Assembly: GCA_036961295.1 (NCBI GenBank)
Contig: JBALVX010000001.1
Coordinates: 1,798,001-1,862,000, forward strand
Reading direction: 5' to 3'
Origin: JAGPUQ01 sp036961295
GTDB lineage: Bacteria; Pseudomonadota; Gammaproteobacteria; Pseudomonadales; Porticoccaceae
DNA: 64,000 nt
Shown here: positions 25,691 to 34,937 of the stretch, piece after piece
How the letters are laid out: every line of letters starts with the position of its first letter
Position numbering within the stretch: the first letter of the stretch is position 1
Program-made: the position numbers and the translations under genes
Notes under the pieces: model-generated
Databases searched by the model: none
What the model was told of the DNA's origin: nothing
The model's input: the letters and a program-made list of their open reading frames with translations, nothing else

Positions 25691-27298
25691 ATGCCTATAA
25701 AAATTATTGATCTCTTTGCAGGCCCCGGCGGACTTGGTGAAGGCTTTGCCTCTTACCGCCCGAACGGTAAGCAAGCGTTCAAAATTGCCATTTCCATTGA
25801 AAAAGAAACCAGCGCCCATCGCACCCTCTTATTGCGTGCACTGTACAGACAATATGACCCTAAAGCCGTGCCAGAAGCTTACTATGCTTTTTTGCGCGGA
25901 GAGCTAGGAACTCACCCCGAAGATGAGCTATACCAGCTCCCTGAATTGAAGAAACAGTTATCTGCAGCCCGTCGTGAAGCGCAACAAATGACTCTAGGTG
26001 AAGAAAGCCCTCGAACCGTCTACGGCAAAATACGAAATGCTGTTGGCCGCGATGAATGCATACTAATTGGTGGCCCACCTTGCCAGGCCTATTCTCTTGT
26101 CGGTCGTTCTCGCAACTACGGTGCAAAAGATAAAAAATATTCTGCAAGCGACGACCATCGTAACTTTCTTTATCTCGAATATTTGAAGATTATAGCCAAA
26201 TTCCAGCCAAAGCTTTTTGTAATGGAAAATGTGAAGGGCATGCTGTCGGCGAAAGTTGATGGGGAATTAATATTTAACTCAATCCGAAAAGATTTGGCAG
26301 ACCCTTATAACGCCACGAAGGTAGAGCCCGACGCTGGAAGAAAAAGATATCGCTATAATATTTTTTCATTTTCGCCAAAGACTGGATCGATAAACTTAAC
26401 TAACGAAGACCAGAGTCCTCTTGACCCACACGACTTCATCATTCGTACCGAGAATCACGGCATTCCTCAGGCCAGGCACCGAGTTATATTACTTGGCGTG
26501 AGGGAAGATATCTCACCTGAAACCGGAAAATTCCCGCTACTTAAACCTTCTAATGAAAACCCGACGGTGCAGCAGGTCATATCAGACCTGCCTCAGTTGC
26601 GCAGCTGTCTATCTAAAGGTAAAGATACTACGGAAAATTGGCGGGAAGCCATTCAAACGCTGAATAACTCCATTCTTAATAAACTTATCAATGACCCGTT
26701 AACGCCACGCGGAATTTGCAAGCACTTGAGACAGAACGTTAAAAACATACACCAATCACCTGAGTCAATAGGCGCTAACACGGGGCTTTTAAAAGAATCC
26801 ATCGCATTCGACGCCCTCTTACCAAAAAACTTAAAGAAGTGGTATCAAGACCCTCGACTTGGAAAATACGTAATCAACCACACCTCTCGAGGCCACATCG
26901 TCGGCGATTTACACAGGTATCTCTATTACAGCACATATGCGCAAATGATAGGCACATCTCCCACCGCAAAAACTCTACCAAAAGTACTTTGGCCTGCGCA
27001 TAAAAACTTTAGCAGCGGCAAGTTTGCCGATCGCTTCCGAGTCCAAATTTCAAGCAAAGCAGGCACAACCGTTACTAGCCATATATCAAAAGACGGGCAT
27101 TATTTTATTCATTACGACCCTACCCAATGTCGAAGCTTAACTGTTAGAGAAGCAGCACGGATTCAAACATTTCCCGATAATTATTATTTTGTGGGTAATC
27201 GAACTCAACAATACGTGCAGGTAGGTAACGCTGTCCCACCTTACTTAGCGAAACAGATTGCTAAAGTAATTAATATAATATTAAATTCTATAACTTAA
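25691..27298 (+). CDS. DNA (cytosine-5) methyltransferase
   Basis: 535 residues. Ordered C5-methylase motifs: I DLFAGPGGLGEGF (7-19), IV GGPPCQAYSLVGR with catalytic Cys131, VI MENVKGM (about 178-184), VIII QARHRVILLGVR, IX SLTVREAARIQTFPDNYYF, X QVGNAVPPYLAKQI. A long region between motifs I and IV (about 100 residues) and a long target-recognition region before IX make it larger than Dcm (472). It would protect host DNA at the sequence attacked by the restriction arm. Codon use is AT-richer than the flanking housekeeping genes. It converges with the AIPR gene, with 2 bp between stops. Confidence 0.93.
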   Translation: MPIKIIDLFAGPGGLGEGFASYRPNGKQAFKIAISIEKETSAHRTLLLRALYRQYDPKAVPEAYYAFLRGELGTHPEDELYQLPELKKQLSAARREAQQMTLGEESPRTVYGKIRNAVGRDECILIGGPPCQAYSLVGRSRNYGAKDKKYSASDDHRNFLYLEYLKIIAKFQPKLFVMENVKGMLSAKVDGELIFNSIRKDLADPYNATKVEPDAGRKRYRYNIFSFSPKTGSINLTNEDQSPLDPHDFIIRTENHGIPQARHRVILLGVREDISPETGKFPLLKPSNENPTVQQVISDLPQLRSCLSKGKDTTENWREAIQTLNNSILNKLINDPLTPRGICKHLRQNVKNIHQSPESIGANTGLLKESIAFDALLPKNLKKWYQDPRLGKYVINHTSRGHIVGDLHRYLYYSTYAQMIGTSPTAKTLPKVLWPAHKNFSSGKFADRFRVQISSKAGTTVTSHISKDGHYFIHYDPTQCRSLTVREAARIQTFPDNYYFVGNRTQQYVQVGNAVPPYLAKQIAKVINIILNSIT

Positions 27299-27300
27299 TA

Positions 27301-29418
27301 TTATTTTATAAAATCAAACCCTTCTAGATATGCAGCTTCTCTAATATCTTTAGCCAAATTAAGCTGCTTGTCTGTAGGGATTTTTCCAAACCTGTGCAAC
27401 TCTGAGCACTTCCTTGGTATACCAACATTTTTATGGCTAATCGGATAGATTTTGGAATTGTAATCAGCTATCAAATCCCACTCGTCAGTCTGAATGGCCA
27501 TCACGTACTCGAGTCCCGTTATCGTTTTGGATGCCTCGTTAATGCTACGTTTCTCTTTTTTTACGTCAGCCACCTGCTCGAATGACAGCACATCCCCATC
27601 TCCCAACGTAGTCACATCGACTTCAATGGTCTGTACTTTCTTCCAGCCTCTCTCTGATTTACAAAATTCCGATGGGTTAGCTACACCACCGGTAAATTCT
27701 ATATCCGTTATACTCGAACGGATCTTCGCTGCCAATGCAACAACCGCATCAAGTAGCGTATCTGAAACACTCTGATGTCGGTATATAGAGGACAAATCGA
27801 CGTCTTTCCGCTGTTTCAAGAGCGCGTGTCGCAACAACGCAATACTATACGTGACCACTTCAGCTTTTAAACCCCTCTCAGCTTGATACCAATCAGATTT
27901 TGAGATGGCCAAATCGGACATTTTAAAAAGCAACATCTTGGAAACTAAATCGTTGTAGAAAGCAGCCCCAAATGCATCCGCATTACGCTCAAACTCGCCA
28001 ATTATTTCTGCACCAAGGGCTTTCAGGTTGGCCTGCGCACCCTTCTTAACAAAATAAGGCTTCATACGCCATGTATTTTCATACTTAGCCATATCCGTCT
28101 TAGTAAAAACCTGATTTCTCGGATACTCGGCTTCAAAACGTCGTCTTTGTGTCGCATTTCGTCCTCGCAACTGTGTCGAGTATTGCCCTCTTGTTCTTTC
28201 GTAAAACCATTTTGCAGAAACTCCACTCTCGCCAGCCGGCATAAGCTGTTTCCTAGAGCGAGTTTCAATATTGAGATGAAACGGATGATTTGAAACAAGA
28301 TCCGATTGCTGAATAGAATTTTGCGAATTAGCATAGGTAGCGATATTCGCCTTGATGGCATCTGCTGTTTCTTTGTCATCGACAACCGTCAGCTTCATCT
28401 GAATGTAGACTTTACTCAAATCAATATCGCTATAATTATATGTAATATCGCTGCCCTTGATACCTCCTTTTTCACGCGGCGAAAAATAGATGGCAGCCGT
28501 CGTCTGCCCACCATTCACTATTTGCATATTATCAAGGGAAGTAATCAGCAATTGTCCGCCTTCCTCCTTTGTCTCTATGGCTGTCGCTGTAACTGTAATA
28601 CCGTTGTTGTATGCAAAAAAGTGTTCCGGCTCCGTAACAAGGGATTTACGCATGCCACGATTAGTAGCAGCCCTAAAATCGAGAAAGGTTCGAACGTTGC
28701 TTTCAAGTAGGCGTTGACCAAACTCGTCATATATTGCACTCAACAACTGGGCTGGCATAACACCCAAATAGGTACTCAATCCATGCTCCGATACATTCGC
28801 AGGAAGAGCCCTTATTCCACCACCTAGTCCCAAAGTATCTACCGTAAATTCTTCATACTCCGAGTCCGATTTCTCCAGTCCATTAAGGCGCTCTAGGTCC
28901 CATATTTCTATCGAAGTATGTGTCCCAAGAATATCTTCTATCGACACCTTTTTAACACGGTCACTCAGAATTTGGTCTGTAAATATGACGACCCTGAATT
29001 TAAAAGCTTCCTCTAGATAAGGCGCTATTTCTAATGCTGCGATGCGCCCTGGATCCGTAACTTCCAAAGACTCCATAAACGACTTATTCCCAACATTCTG
29101 AAAAAATCGTGTAACTCTTTTTCCAATCTCTTTGATTTGCGCATTCGTCAGCGTCTCTATAACATCGGGTTCATTCGTAAAATTTACCACTATCCCACAG
29201 ATTGTTTTTTCCAGTGCATTCCAGCTGTACCCGTCGATCCTTATCCCCTTACTTGTGTTTCTAAAGGGGCAATATTCGACATTATCTAATATCCCCGCGT
29301 TCGACAGAAGGTCGCTAACATACTCAAAGTAGCTTTCCTCGGGAAATATTACATTAGTATCTGCATCTATCGATATAGTGTTGAAGAGTTCGTGCTTGTA
29401 CTCAAGAAGTTCATCCAT
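27301..29418 (-). CDS. AIPR (abortive infection phage resistance) family protein
   Basis: About 705 residues. The AIPR domain is shown by LLESNVRTFLDFRAATNRGM, EPEHFFAYNNGITVTATAIE, MQIVNGGQTTAAIYF and RNATQRRRFEAEYPRNQVFTKTD. The first about 200 residues (TVDTLGLGG near residue 200) form a separate N-terminal domain. AIPR proteins are linked to phage abortive infection (AbiR-like) and to MORC/Z1 restriction modules; the biochemical activity is not settled. I take the ATG at 29418, which overlaps the stop of the upstream PD-(D/E)XK gene by 8 bp (AAATGGATGA), so translation is probably coupled. Last gene of the five-gene cassette. Confidence 0.88.
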   Translation of the reverse strand: MDELLEYKHELFNTISIDADTNVIFPEESYFEYVSDLLSNAGILDNVEYCPFRNTSKGIRIDGYSWNALEKTICGIVVNFTNEPDVIETLTNAQIKEIGKRVTRFFQNVGNKSFMESLEVTDPGRIAALEIAPYLEEAFKFRVVIFTDQILSDRVKKVSIEDILGTHTSIEIWDLERLNGLEKSDSEYEEFTVDTLGLGGGIRALPANVSEHGLSTYLGVMPAQLLSAIYDEFGQRLLESNVRTFLDFRAATNRGMRKSLVTEPEHFFAYNNGITVTATAIETKEEGGQLLITSLDNMQIVNGGQTTAAIYFSPREKGGIKGSDITYNYSDIDLSKVYIQMKLTVVDDKETADAIKANIATYANSQNSIQQSDLVSNHPFHLNIETRSRKQLMPAGESGVSAKWFYERTRGQYSTQLRGRNATQRRRFEAEYPRNQVFTKTDMAKYENTWRMKPYFVKKGAQANLKALGAEIIGEFERNADAFGAAFYNDLVSKMLLFKMSDLAISKSDWYQAERGLKAEVVTYSIALLRHALLKQRKDVDLSSIYRHQSVSDTLLDAVVALAAKIRSSITDIEFTGGVANPSEFCKSERGWKKVQTIEVDVTTLGDGDVLSFEQVADVKKEKRSINEASKTITGLEYVMAIQTDEWDLIADYNSKIYPISHKNVGIPRKCSELHRFGKIPTDKQLNLAKDIREAAYLEGFDFIK

Positions 29419-30406
29419 TTCTAATAATTCCCTCAATCTCTGTAGCCACTTCATACTCTTTGATTGCCGAAACAGCTATCTCATACCTTGCCTCGCGAAT
29501 GGCAGGTGCCACATTTCGGTGCGTTAGCACGGGAAAATCGTTTCTAACTTCAAAATATGTAATTACCACAATCAGAAATCGATCTTTTAGCTGGCCTTCA
29601 CTTGCCCTACTGTAAAGACGAGATGATTTTTGCAAAAACAAGCTTTCAGCTACGACATCATGTCCGACTAGATCAAGGCATTTCTGATATAGCTCTGCCA
29701 GATTAACACCGATCTCACCAGTTGACGGGCTGGCTATGACCTGCATTAGGTACAAACTATCGGTCACCTTTTCCAGCTGCTCCAGTGAGCTGATGCGTAT
29801 TGTTTGCGGATCGCCCACCAAGGTCGTCTTAACCTCAATGGCACTGCTATTGAAAGTAAAATCTTGCTTTTTACCCTCTGGCCCAATCCAGGCGTTAATA
29901 GCTTCCGATGGGGGCAGCACCGACAGAATATGCTCGGCAAAAACATATAGCTCTCCAAAGAAACCCACTAGCTCCGAATGAGACAACCCTGAACGACTCG
30001 GCTTCAGAAAGTTGGCCCAGGACTTGATTCGCTCCTGTGTCTTAAGAAACAACTGCGATCCTTTATAGGCACTGCAGTAGTAAGCAATGTCTTTCGCGAC
30101 AATGGCAAATTTTTCTTTGAGCCCAGCTTCTTGCGATGTCAGTCGGCAAACTAGCCTGTAAGCACCACCACCACATTTCTCGATTACAACATTGATACCC
30201 GCTAGATTCTCCAGCGGTTTTATCATTTCGGCACCCGTATCCTGAACGAAAAACAGTATTTGTCCGTTTTCATCCATCGATACCCAGAAACGCTCATCAT
30301 TAAGATACAGGCGCCTTCCCTCTGGGTAGCACGGTTTCTCTATGAGCTCCCACGGGTCATCCCTAAAAAATTCCCGCGCATTATTCGTCATCGTCATAAT
30401 CTTCAT
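29411..30406 (-). CDS. PD-(D/E)XK nuclease-fold protein (DUF4420 type)
   Basis: 331 residues. The nuclease core is Glu152 in LVGFFGELYVF, Asp182 in GKKQDFTF and Glu191-Val-Lys193 in SSAIEVKTT, giving E, D-x8-E-x-K, the PD-(D/E)XK signature; PF14390 (PD-(D/E)XK motif protein) proteins carry exactly this GELxVL... W.G..G...DF...E.K pattern. It is the most obvious cleaving subunit of the cassette. Its start (ATG 30406, or 30397 or 30391) overlaps the end of the Z1 gene by up to 26 bp, and its stop overlaps the AIPR start. Confidence 0.88.
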   Translation of the reverse strand: MKIMTMTNNAREFFRDDPWELIEKPCYPEGRRLYLNDERFWVSMDENGQILFFVQDTGAEMIKPLENLAGINVVIEKCGGGAYRLVCRLTSQEAGLKEKFAIVAKDIAYYCSAYKGSQLFLKTQERIKSWANFLKPSRSGLSHSELVGFFGELYVFAEHILSVLPPSEAINAWIGPEGKKQDFTFNSSAIEVKTTLVGDPQTIRISSLEQLEKVTDSLYLMQVIASPSTGEIGVNLAELYQKCLDLVGHDVVAESLFLQKSSRLYSRASEGQLKDRFLIVVITYFEVRNDFPVLTHRNVAPAIREARYEIAVSAIKEYEVATEIEGIIRNG

Positions 30407-33242
30407 AAGGACTCAAAATCTGGAGCTGGCTATGTATCTTATTGACCTGATAGCTATGCCTAGTCTTTTTAACTAGTTCACGTATTTCTTTACTACTCTT
30501 TCCTTTCAGATTCTCAGACCTTGGTAATGACACCGTATAGCCGACCGTGGGCATTTGTCCATGCCCAAGCTTCATATTGTCCTCATTAGATTTAGAATTC
30601 GAGCTTACCGCCACGGCAAACAAATAGATAATTAACCCCGGATAATCCCGCCCTTCAGCGCATATATAATCGAAACTTACAGGCTTACGCCCCACATCAT
30701 CCTTGACTGCGATCCGTTCTGGCTCAGATAAAAATAATTTTTCATCATCAGGATTACCAAGATGCACACTTTTAATTCGATACTCGTCAGCCGTAGAATC
30801 CATACGCCGTTTCGCAAGAGTAATACTAACGCCCCCCACCTCACTATATGGTTTATTAATGTATGAAATATCCTCTGGACTTAGATGTCCTTCCCTTTCC
30901 CATGTTGGATTCCCACTCTTGGCTTGGTTAAACAGAATCACTTTCGGTTTCCCCAGATCAGCATCCCGCATTTTTTTCAGGTGATTAATCAGAGCCGGGT
31001 TCCCAAGATCATCTTCTGGCAAATCAATATTTTTGATAAATTCGATCAAACTTGAATAATCGACGTCCGATATAACCAAAGCACCTGAATTTCTATCACG
31101 ATAGATTCTATCTGTGCCCATTCTATCTTGCATCAAATGTTCAACGAAATTCTTCGCATAGTCGAGGTTACGCTGGTTAACATCCACGCTTTTTCGGAAT
31201 CGAAAGCGTCTTTGCACCTGTCCCCACAGATCCTGTGATCGAACTTCGGACTCCGCTGCACCCATTTTGTTCTTAGCGGTAATAATCATCGCACCAGGGT
31301 GTTCCCTGACTTTCAGTCCAAATTCCTTGGGCCTCTGTTCACGCCTACTCATCAGGTCCAGCTCCTGATACAGCTCGCGAATTGCCGAGGATATAAACGC
31401 GTACCAGTCAACCGATTCCTGAGGAAGGTAAACACGACACAAGTCATCGTAATCAGGGCGGTAACCAAACCATCGACACATCTGCATTAGTGTGTCATAT
31501 GCCTTTGAGTTTCTTGCAAAGTAGGAAATACTGAGTCCTTCAAGGGTGAGCCCCCTGGAAAGCTTATGACCACCAATAACAATTGCACAAAGACCATGTT
31601 CTTTATGAATCGAATAGTTCAGCTCTTTACCATCCGACTTCTTGTCGCTTTGATTAATCGCCCATACCTTTACCTTTCCCGAAGCCTCTTTTAGTCGACC
31701 AAACACCTGTGAGTAGCTTTCTTCAACAAAGAAACGCTTCTTAAAGGTAGTTTCGAGTTTTTCAAGCGTTTTACAGGCATGCGCTCTTTCTATCCCTAAC
31801 CCTGAGAAAGAATCCAATGCCTGGTCGATTTCTTTATAATACTCATATATAAGGTATTCCAGCTTATTCTGATGTTTCTTGAGATGGGAAATATTTACCA
31901 GCATCGTGTTATGCGCATGTTCATCACCGCGAAGCGCTCTAATGGCGATAACAAGTACAAATGCTCGAACAGCCTCTCTTAGAGATTCTGGTATCGTACT
32001 TATCTCGTCTGTGCCTTTTAGCTCATATATAGGATCATGATCATTGATCACAACTGTGGGTGAGCCTTTTTCTGTATCAGCCTGACTCCCATCTACTTCT
32101 TGGGGCAAACCTTTTCCAAAGTAATAGTCCTGACCAAGGTAGTTATCTGGCACCGGAATTTTGATCATAAAATCGGAAGGAAACAGATCATCATTATCGG
32201 AATAGGAGTTATCATCAGGATCAATGAAGATATTTGCAAATGGAGTTGCAGTATAGCCAACGTAAGTATTACGACGAAAAAGTGACAGTAACTGTCGAAT
32301 ATATTCATTGGTTTTGGTGACTTTTTCTTTATGATGCTTGGTATTGATCGACGCGTAATCCGCCTCATCATCAATCAGGAGGAGAGGCCCATCTAACTTT
32401 ATGTCGTTTTCAGGATTGAGGTAGTGATATTCCTCTATCCATTTATAAAGACGTTCCATTATCTTCGTCTGTTTTTTAATAGTAAAAATAACGGGGTCTT
32501 CACCAGTAAGCTTGAACCCCAATTTGTCCGCGAAATCCTTATTAAAATCTCCTACGGTTGTTGTCCCTGTATTGATACTATTCTGGCGAAAAATGCCGAC
32601 ACCTATAGGTGAAGGAACCTCAGACAGCGTATCTATCAAGTGCTTGGATGTACGCCCCAGAACACCCTCATCCACACGCTCCTGTGTCTGCTTTCTCAGG
32701 TCATTAATATGTCCACCAAGAAGAATGATGGTCTTGTAACCACAATCAATCGCCTTATTAATTAGACCAATATAATTCTGGGTTTTGCCGGATTGAACGT
32801 TGCCCATAACCAACCCTTTTCTTGCCCAGGAGCCTGGCGTAGCTGGATCGCCAGAATAGTCAAGAATTGCATTAATCACCTCTTCATTCTTATCAATGAT
32901 ATCCATTGACCTAGCCTGTGAAAGTAGCATCTCCTTATAGGCTTCCCAATGAGACCAATCAAAGTGTTCTTTGCGACTATCAAACCATCTAGGTAAGTCT
33001 GAGTGCAGAATTATTGCGGACTCCCCAACCTTAATACTAAACATATTCCCAATTTGAAATTTCAGCCTCCTCACATCGGAAACCGTCATTTCAAAGTTTG
33101 GGATTGCTGAATACTCTTGGGCGATCTCATCAATTTTTTCACTAATAACTTCGGTGGTGACTGCCATACCAAGCTCTTTCATTATTTGTAGCTTGGAACT
33201 TATTCCAGCGATGAGTTTGTCGAAAATAGATTGGTTCATCAT
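30381..33242 (-). CDS. Z1-domain superfamily II helicase-like ATPase
   Basis: 953 residues. Walker A GNVQSGKTQN (147-156) in the pattern WARKGLVMGNVQSGKT, Walker B-like LLIDDEADYAS (289-299), and the Z1 hallmark GGHKLSRGLTLEGLSISYFA followed by MQMCRWFGYRPDY. This is the Z1 domain (PF10593), which Aravind and co-workers placed with prokaryotic MORC/GHKL ATPases in restriction-modification neighbourhoods. It probably translocates or remodels DNA for the PD-(D/E)XK subunit. AAGGA lies just before ATGATG, and the ATG abuts the GHKL gene stop with no base between. Its end overlaps the nuclease gene. Confidence 0.92.
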   Translation of the reverse strand: MMNQSIFDKLIAGISSKLQIMKELGMAVTTEVISEKIDEIAQEYSAIPNFEMTVSDVRRLKFQIGNMFSIKVGESAIILHSDLPRWFDSRKEHFDWSHWEAYKEMLLSQARSMDIIDKNEEVINAILDYSGDPATPGSWARKGLVMGNVQSGKTQNYIGLINKAIDCGYKTIILLGGHINDLRKQTQERVDEGVLGRTSKHLIDTLSEVPSPIGVGIFRQNSINTGTTTVGDFNKDFADKLGFKLTGEDPVIFTIKKQTKIMERLYKWIEEYHYLNPENDIKLDGPLLLIDDEADYASINTKHHKEKVTKTNEYIRQLLSLFRRNTYVGYTATPFANIFIDPDDNSYSDNDDLFPSDFMIKIPVPDNYLGQDYYFGKGLPQEVDGSQADTEKGSPTVVINDHDPIYELKGTDEISTIPESLREAVRAFVLVIAIRALRGDEHAHNTMLVNISHLKKHQNKLEYLIYEYYKEIDQALDSFSGLGIERAHACKTLEKLETTFKKRFFVEESYSQVFGRLKEASGKVKVWAINQSDKKSDGKELNYSIHKEHGLCAIVIGGHKLSRGLTLEGLSISYFARNSKAYDTLMQMCRWFGYRPDYDDLCRVYLPQESVDWYAFISSAIRELYQELDLMSRREQRPKEFGLKVREHPGAMIITAKNKMGAAESEVRSQDLWGQVQRRFRFRKSVDVNQRNLDYAKNFVEHLMQDRMGTDRIYRDRNSGALVISDVDYSSLIEFIKNIDLPEDDLGNPALINHLKKMRDADLGKPKVILFNQAKSGNPTWEREGHLSPEDISYINKPYSEVGGVSITLAKRRMDSTADEYRIKSVHLGNPDDEKLFLSEPERIAVKDDVGRKPVSFDYICAEGRDYPGLIIYLFAVAVSSNSKSNEDNMKLGHGQMPTVGYTVSLPRSENLKGKSSKEIRELVKKTRHSYQVNKIHSQLQILSPYEDYDDDE

Positions 33243-34601
33243 TTATCCTTTAAATACTCGGTCCAATAAAGCCTCAAGAGCTTCCATTTCTGCTTCTCCC
33301 TGATTTATATCCTTGGGTCTCTCTGACATTTTTTCATAAATATGATTTATAGGCAGTTTCTGTGCTAATTCTTTGAGGTAGCTGATCAGGATCAGTCGTT
33401 CATCCTTGTCACATTTCTGCATCAGGGAGCCCAGCAACTGGTTACCTGGATCAATTTGATAGGTTATTACTTTCGTGTTTTCGTTCTCGCAAATTTTCCA
33501 GAATTTATTTGCCGTATCGACTTTTCCCCTGTAGGTATGAACCGTTTTTGATCTCTTGATTGGGTCTGCAAGAAACTTCCTCAGCCCTCTCTTTACTCTG
33601 GGCGGCATCTGAAGACTCGCCTTCTTTACATCGGTTGACCATGAATTGTCGAGAGAAGATGGAATATCCACCTGAACTCTGGCCAGTGCGCCCAGCTGGC
33701 TATTTCTGGCCATACCAAGCCAACCACCTGCGCTTATTAACCGCTCCTCTCTATAAATATAGAGCCCCTGCTTTTGCGTGATTCCGTCAGCACCTCCCAA
33801 ATCATCCAGCAGCTCTGCATCCATGTTTTTGAAATGGGGAAGAACATGAGTCTTTATGACAATATGGCCGCCCTTACAACGAAGTTTTTCCGATCTCCCT
33901 TCCTGATAGCCAGCAGCTCCTGTCATGAAAGGGTCAATCGGCTCTATTATCATGTTATTAAGGCGAAACACACGCTTGTTCTTCCCTGACATAAAGCGAT
34001 GAAAATGCAAAGCCAGGTAAGACCTCAACTCCGATAGTCTTAACGCCAGTTCGGCATCCTGATCCAAGGCATGGCTGCCCGTATCCAGACAGGTCAATTT
34101 GCTCCAGAGTATTTGTGTTCCACTTCCAACCGAAGAATCAAGCCTGATACCTGATATATCAGGTATCTCATGACTCTCGAACACCTCCAAGCACCAGGTA
34201 TTGGTTTCTTCAATTTTATCAATATCCCACCTTGCAGCCACGAGAGGATGATTCTTCTTTTTCGAAATAACCGTTAACTGCCGAGCCTGGGAAAAGCTGG
34301 CTGTTTTCATTCCGGATCCAAACCGCCCTAGATCACCTTTTTCTCTTTCTAAACTCGGATCCTTACAGCCAATACGCATATTCTGAATTAGCTCATTCAA
34401 ATCCATACCCCAGCCATCGTCTAGGATGCTTATCCTCGGATCATCCATCCCGGGAGGTGCGTATATCTCAATATTCTGAGCTCCTGCAGCAATTGAGTTA
34501 TCAATAACATCCGCCACAGCTGAATTTACGGTGTATCCAATACGCATAAGCGTTTTGACATGGGATTTAGGGTCTGGCGATTGATCTACTATTCTAGGCA
34601 T
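33243..34601 (-). CDS. MORC-type GHKL ATPase
   Basis: 452 residues. Bergerat-fold motifs: N box VADVIDNSIAAGA (29-41), G1 DDGWGM (61-66), G2 GRFGSGMKTASFSQ (92-105). After them an S5-like region with a Lys-containing VKKASLQMPPRVKRGLR is expected to complete the ATPase. MutL, Hsp90 and MORC proteins share this fold and act as ATP-driven clamps. Prokaryotic members lie in restriction-modification operons with Z1 proteins. It overlaps the TerB-like gene by 8 bp and directly abuts the Z1 gene. Confidence 0.9.
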   Translation of the reverse strand: MPRIVDQSPDPKSHVKTLMRIGYTVNSAVADVIDNSIAAGAQNIEIYAPPGMDDPRISILDDGWGMDLNELIQNMRIGCKDPSLEREKGDLGRFGSGMKTASFSQARQLTVISKKKNHPLVAARWDIDKIEETNTWCLEVFESHEIPDISGIRLDSSVGSGTQILWSKLTCLDTGSHALDQDAELALRLSELRSYLALHFHRFMSGKNKRVFRLNNMIIEPIDPFMTGAAGYQEGRSEKLRCKGGHIVIKTHVLPHFKNMDAELLDDLGGADGITQKQGLYIYREERLISAGGWLGMARNSQLGALARVQVDIPSSLDNSWSTDVKKASLQMPPRVKRGLRKFLADPIKRSKTVHTYRGKVDTANKFWKICENENTKVITYQIDPGNQLLGSLMQKCDKDERLILISYLKELAQKLPINHIYEKMSERPKDINQGEAEMEALEALLDRVFKG

Positions 34602-34929
34602 TGTTCTTTATACCCCAGATCAAGTAGGCCTTCTCCAAGGCTATGTTTTCCCTGACATCGAGGCCATCTGCACTGGCACTTAATTCTGCCAGATCGAGCG
34701 CAAACCTGCGTAGGACCTTATCGTCGACGAGCGCGAGGTAGTCTTCTATTTGCCGGTTCGAGTTAAAATATTCGGTAAGAGCAGATTCAAAGTATTCAGC
34801 ATTAAAGTCTGGAAATCGTTCGTCCAAAATCCGAAACATCGTCTGCTCTTCGACTTCGGAAATAACCCCATCTTTGGCGCAGATACACGCAGCAATCCAG
34901 GTACATGCACTTAGAGTATTTATAGACAT
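34594..34929 (-). CDS. TerB-like small protein, first gene of the defence cassette
   Basis: 111 residues. Two acidic helical hairpins, WIAACICAKDGVISEVEEQT and SASADGLDVRENIALEKAYL, match the TerB/DjlA-type fold (A-x-A-D-G-x-[IV]-x-x-x-E repeated twice), which binds metal or other partners in tellurite and phage-resistance systems. AAGGA precedes the ATG at 34929. It overlaps the GHKL ATPase gene by 8 bp, so it is translated together with it. A role as sensor or metal-dependent regulator of the ATPase is inference. The promoter must lie in the trxC remnant or the AT-rich region upstream. Confidence 0.75.
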   Translation of the reverse strand: MSINTLSACTWIAACICAKDGVISEVEEQTMFRILDERFPDFNAEYFESALTEYFNSNRQIEDYLALVDDKVLRRFALDLAELSASADGLDVRENIALEKAYLIWGIKNNA

Positions 34930-34937
34930 AGGAATCC

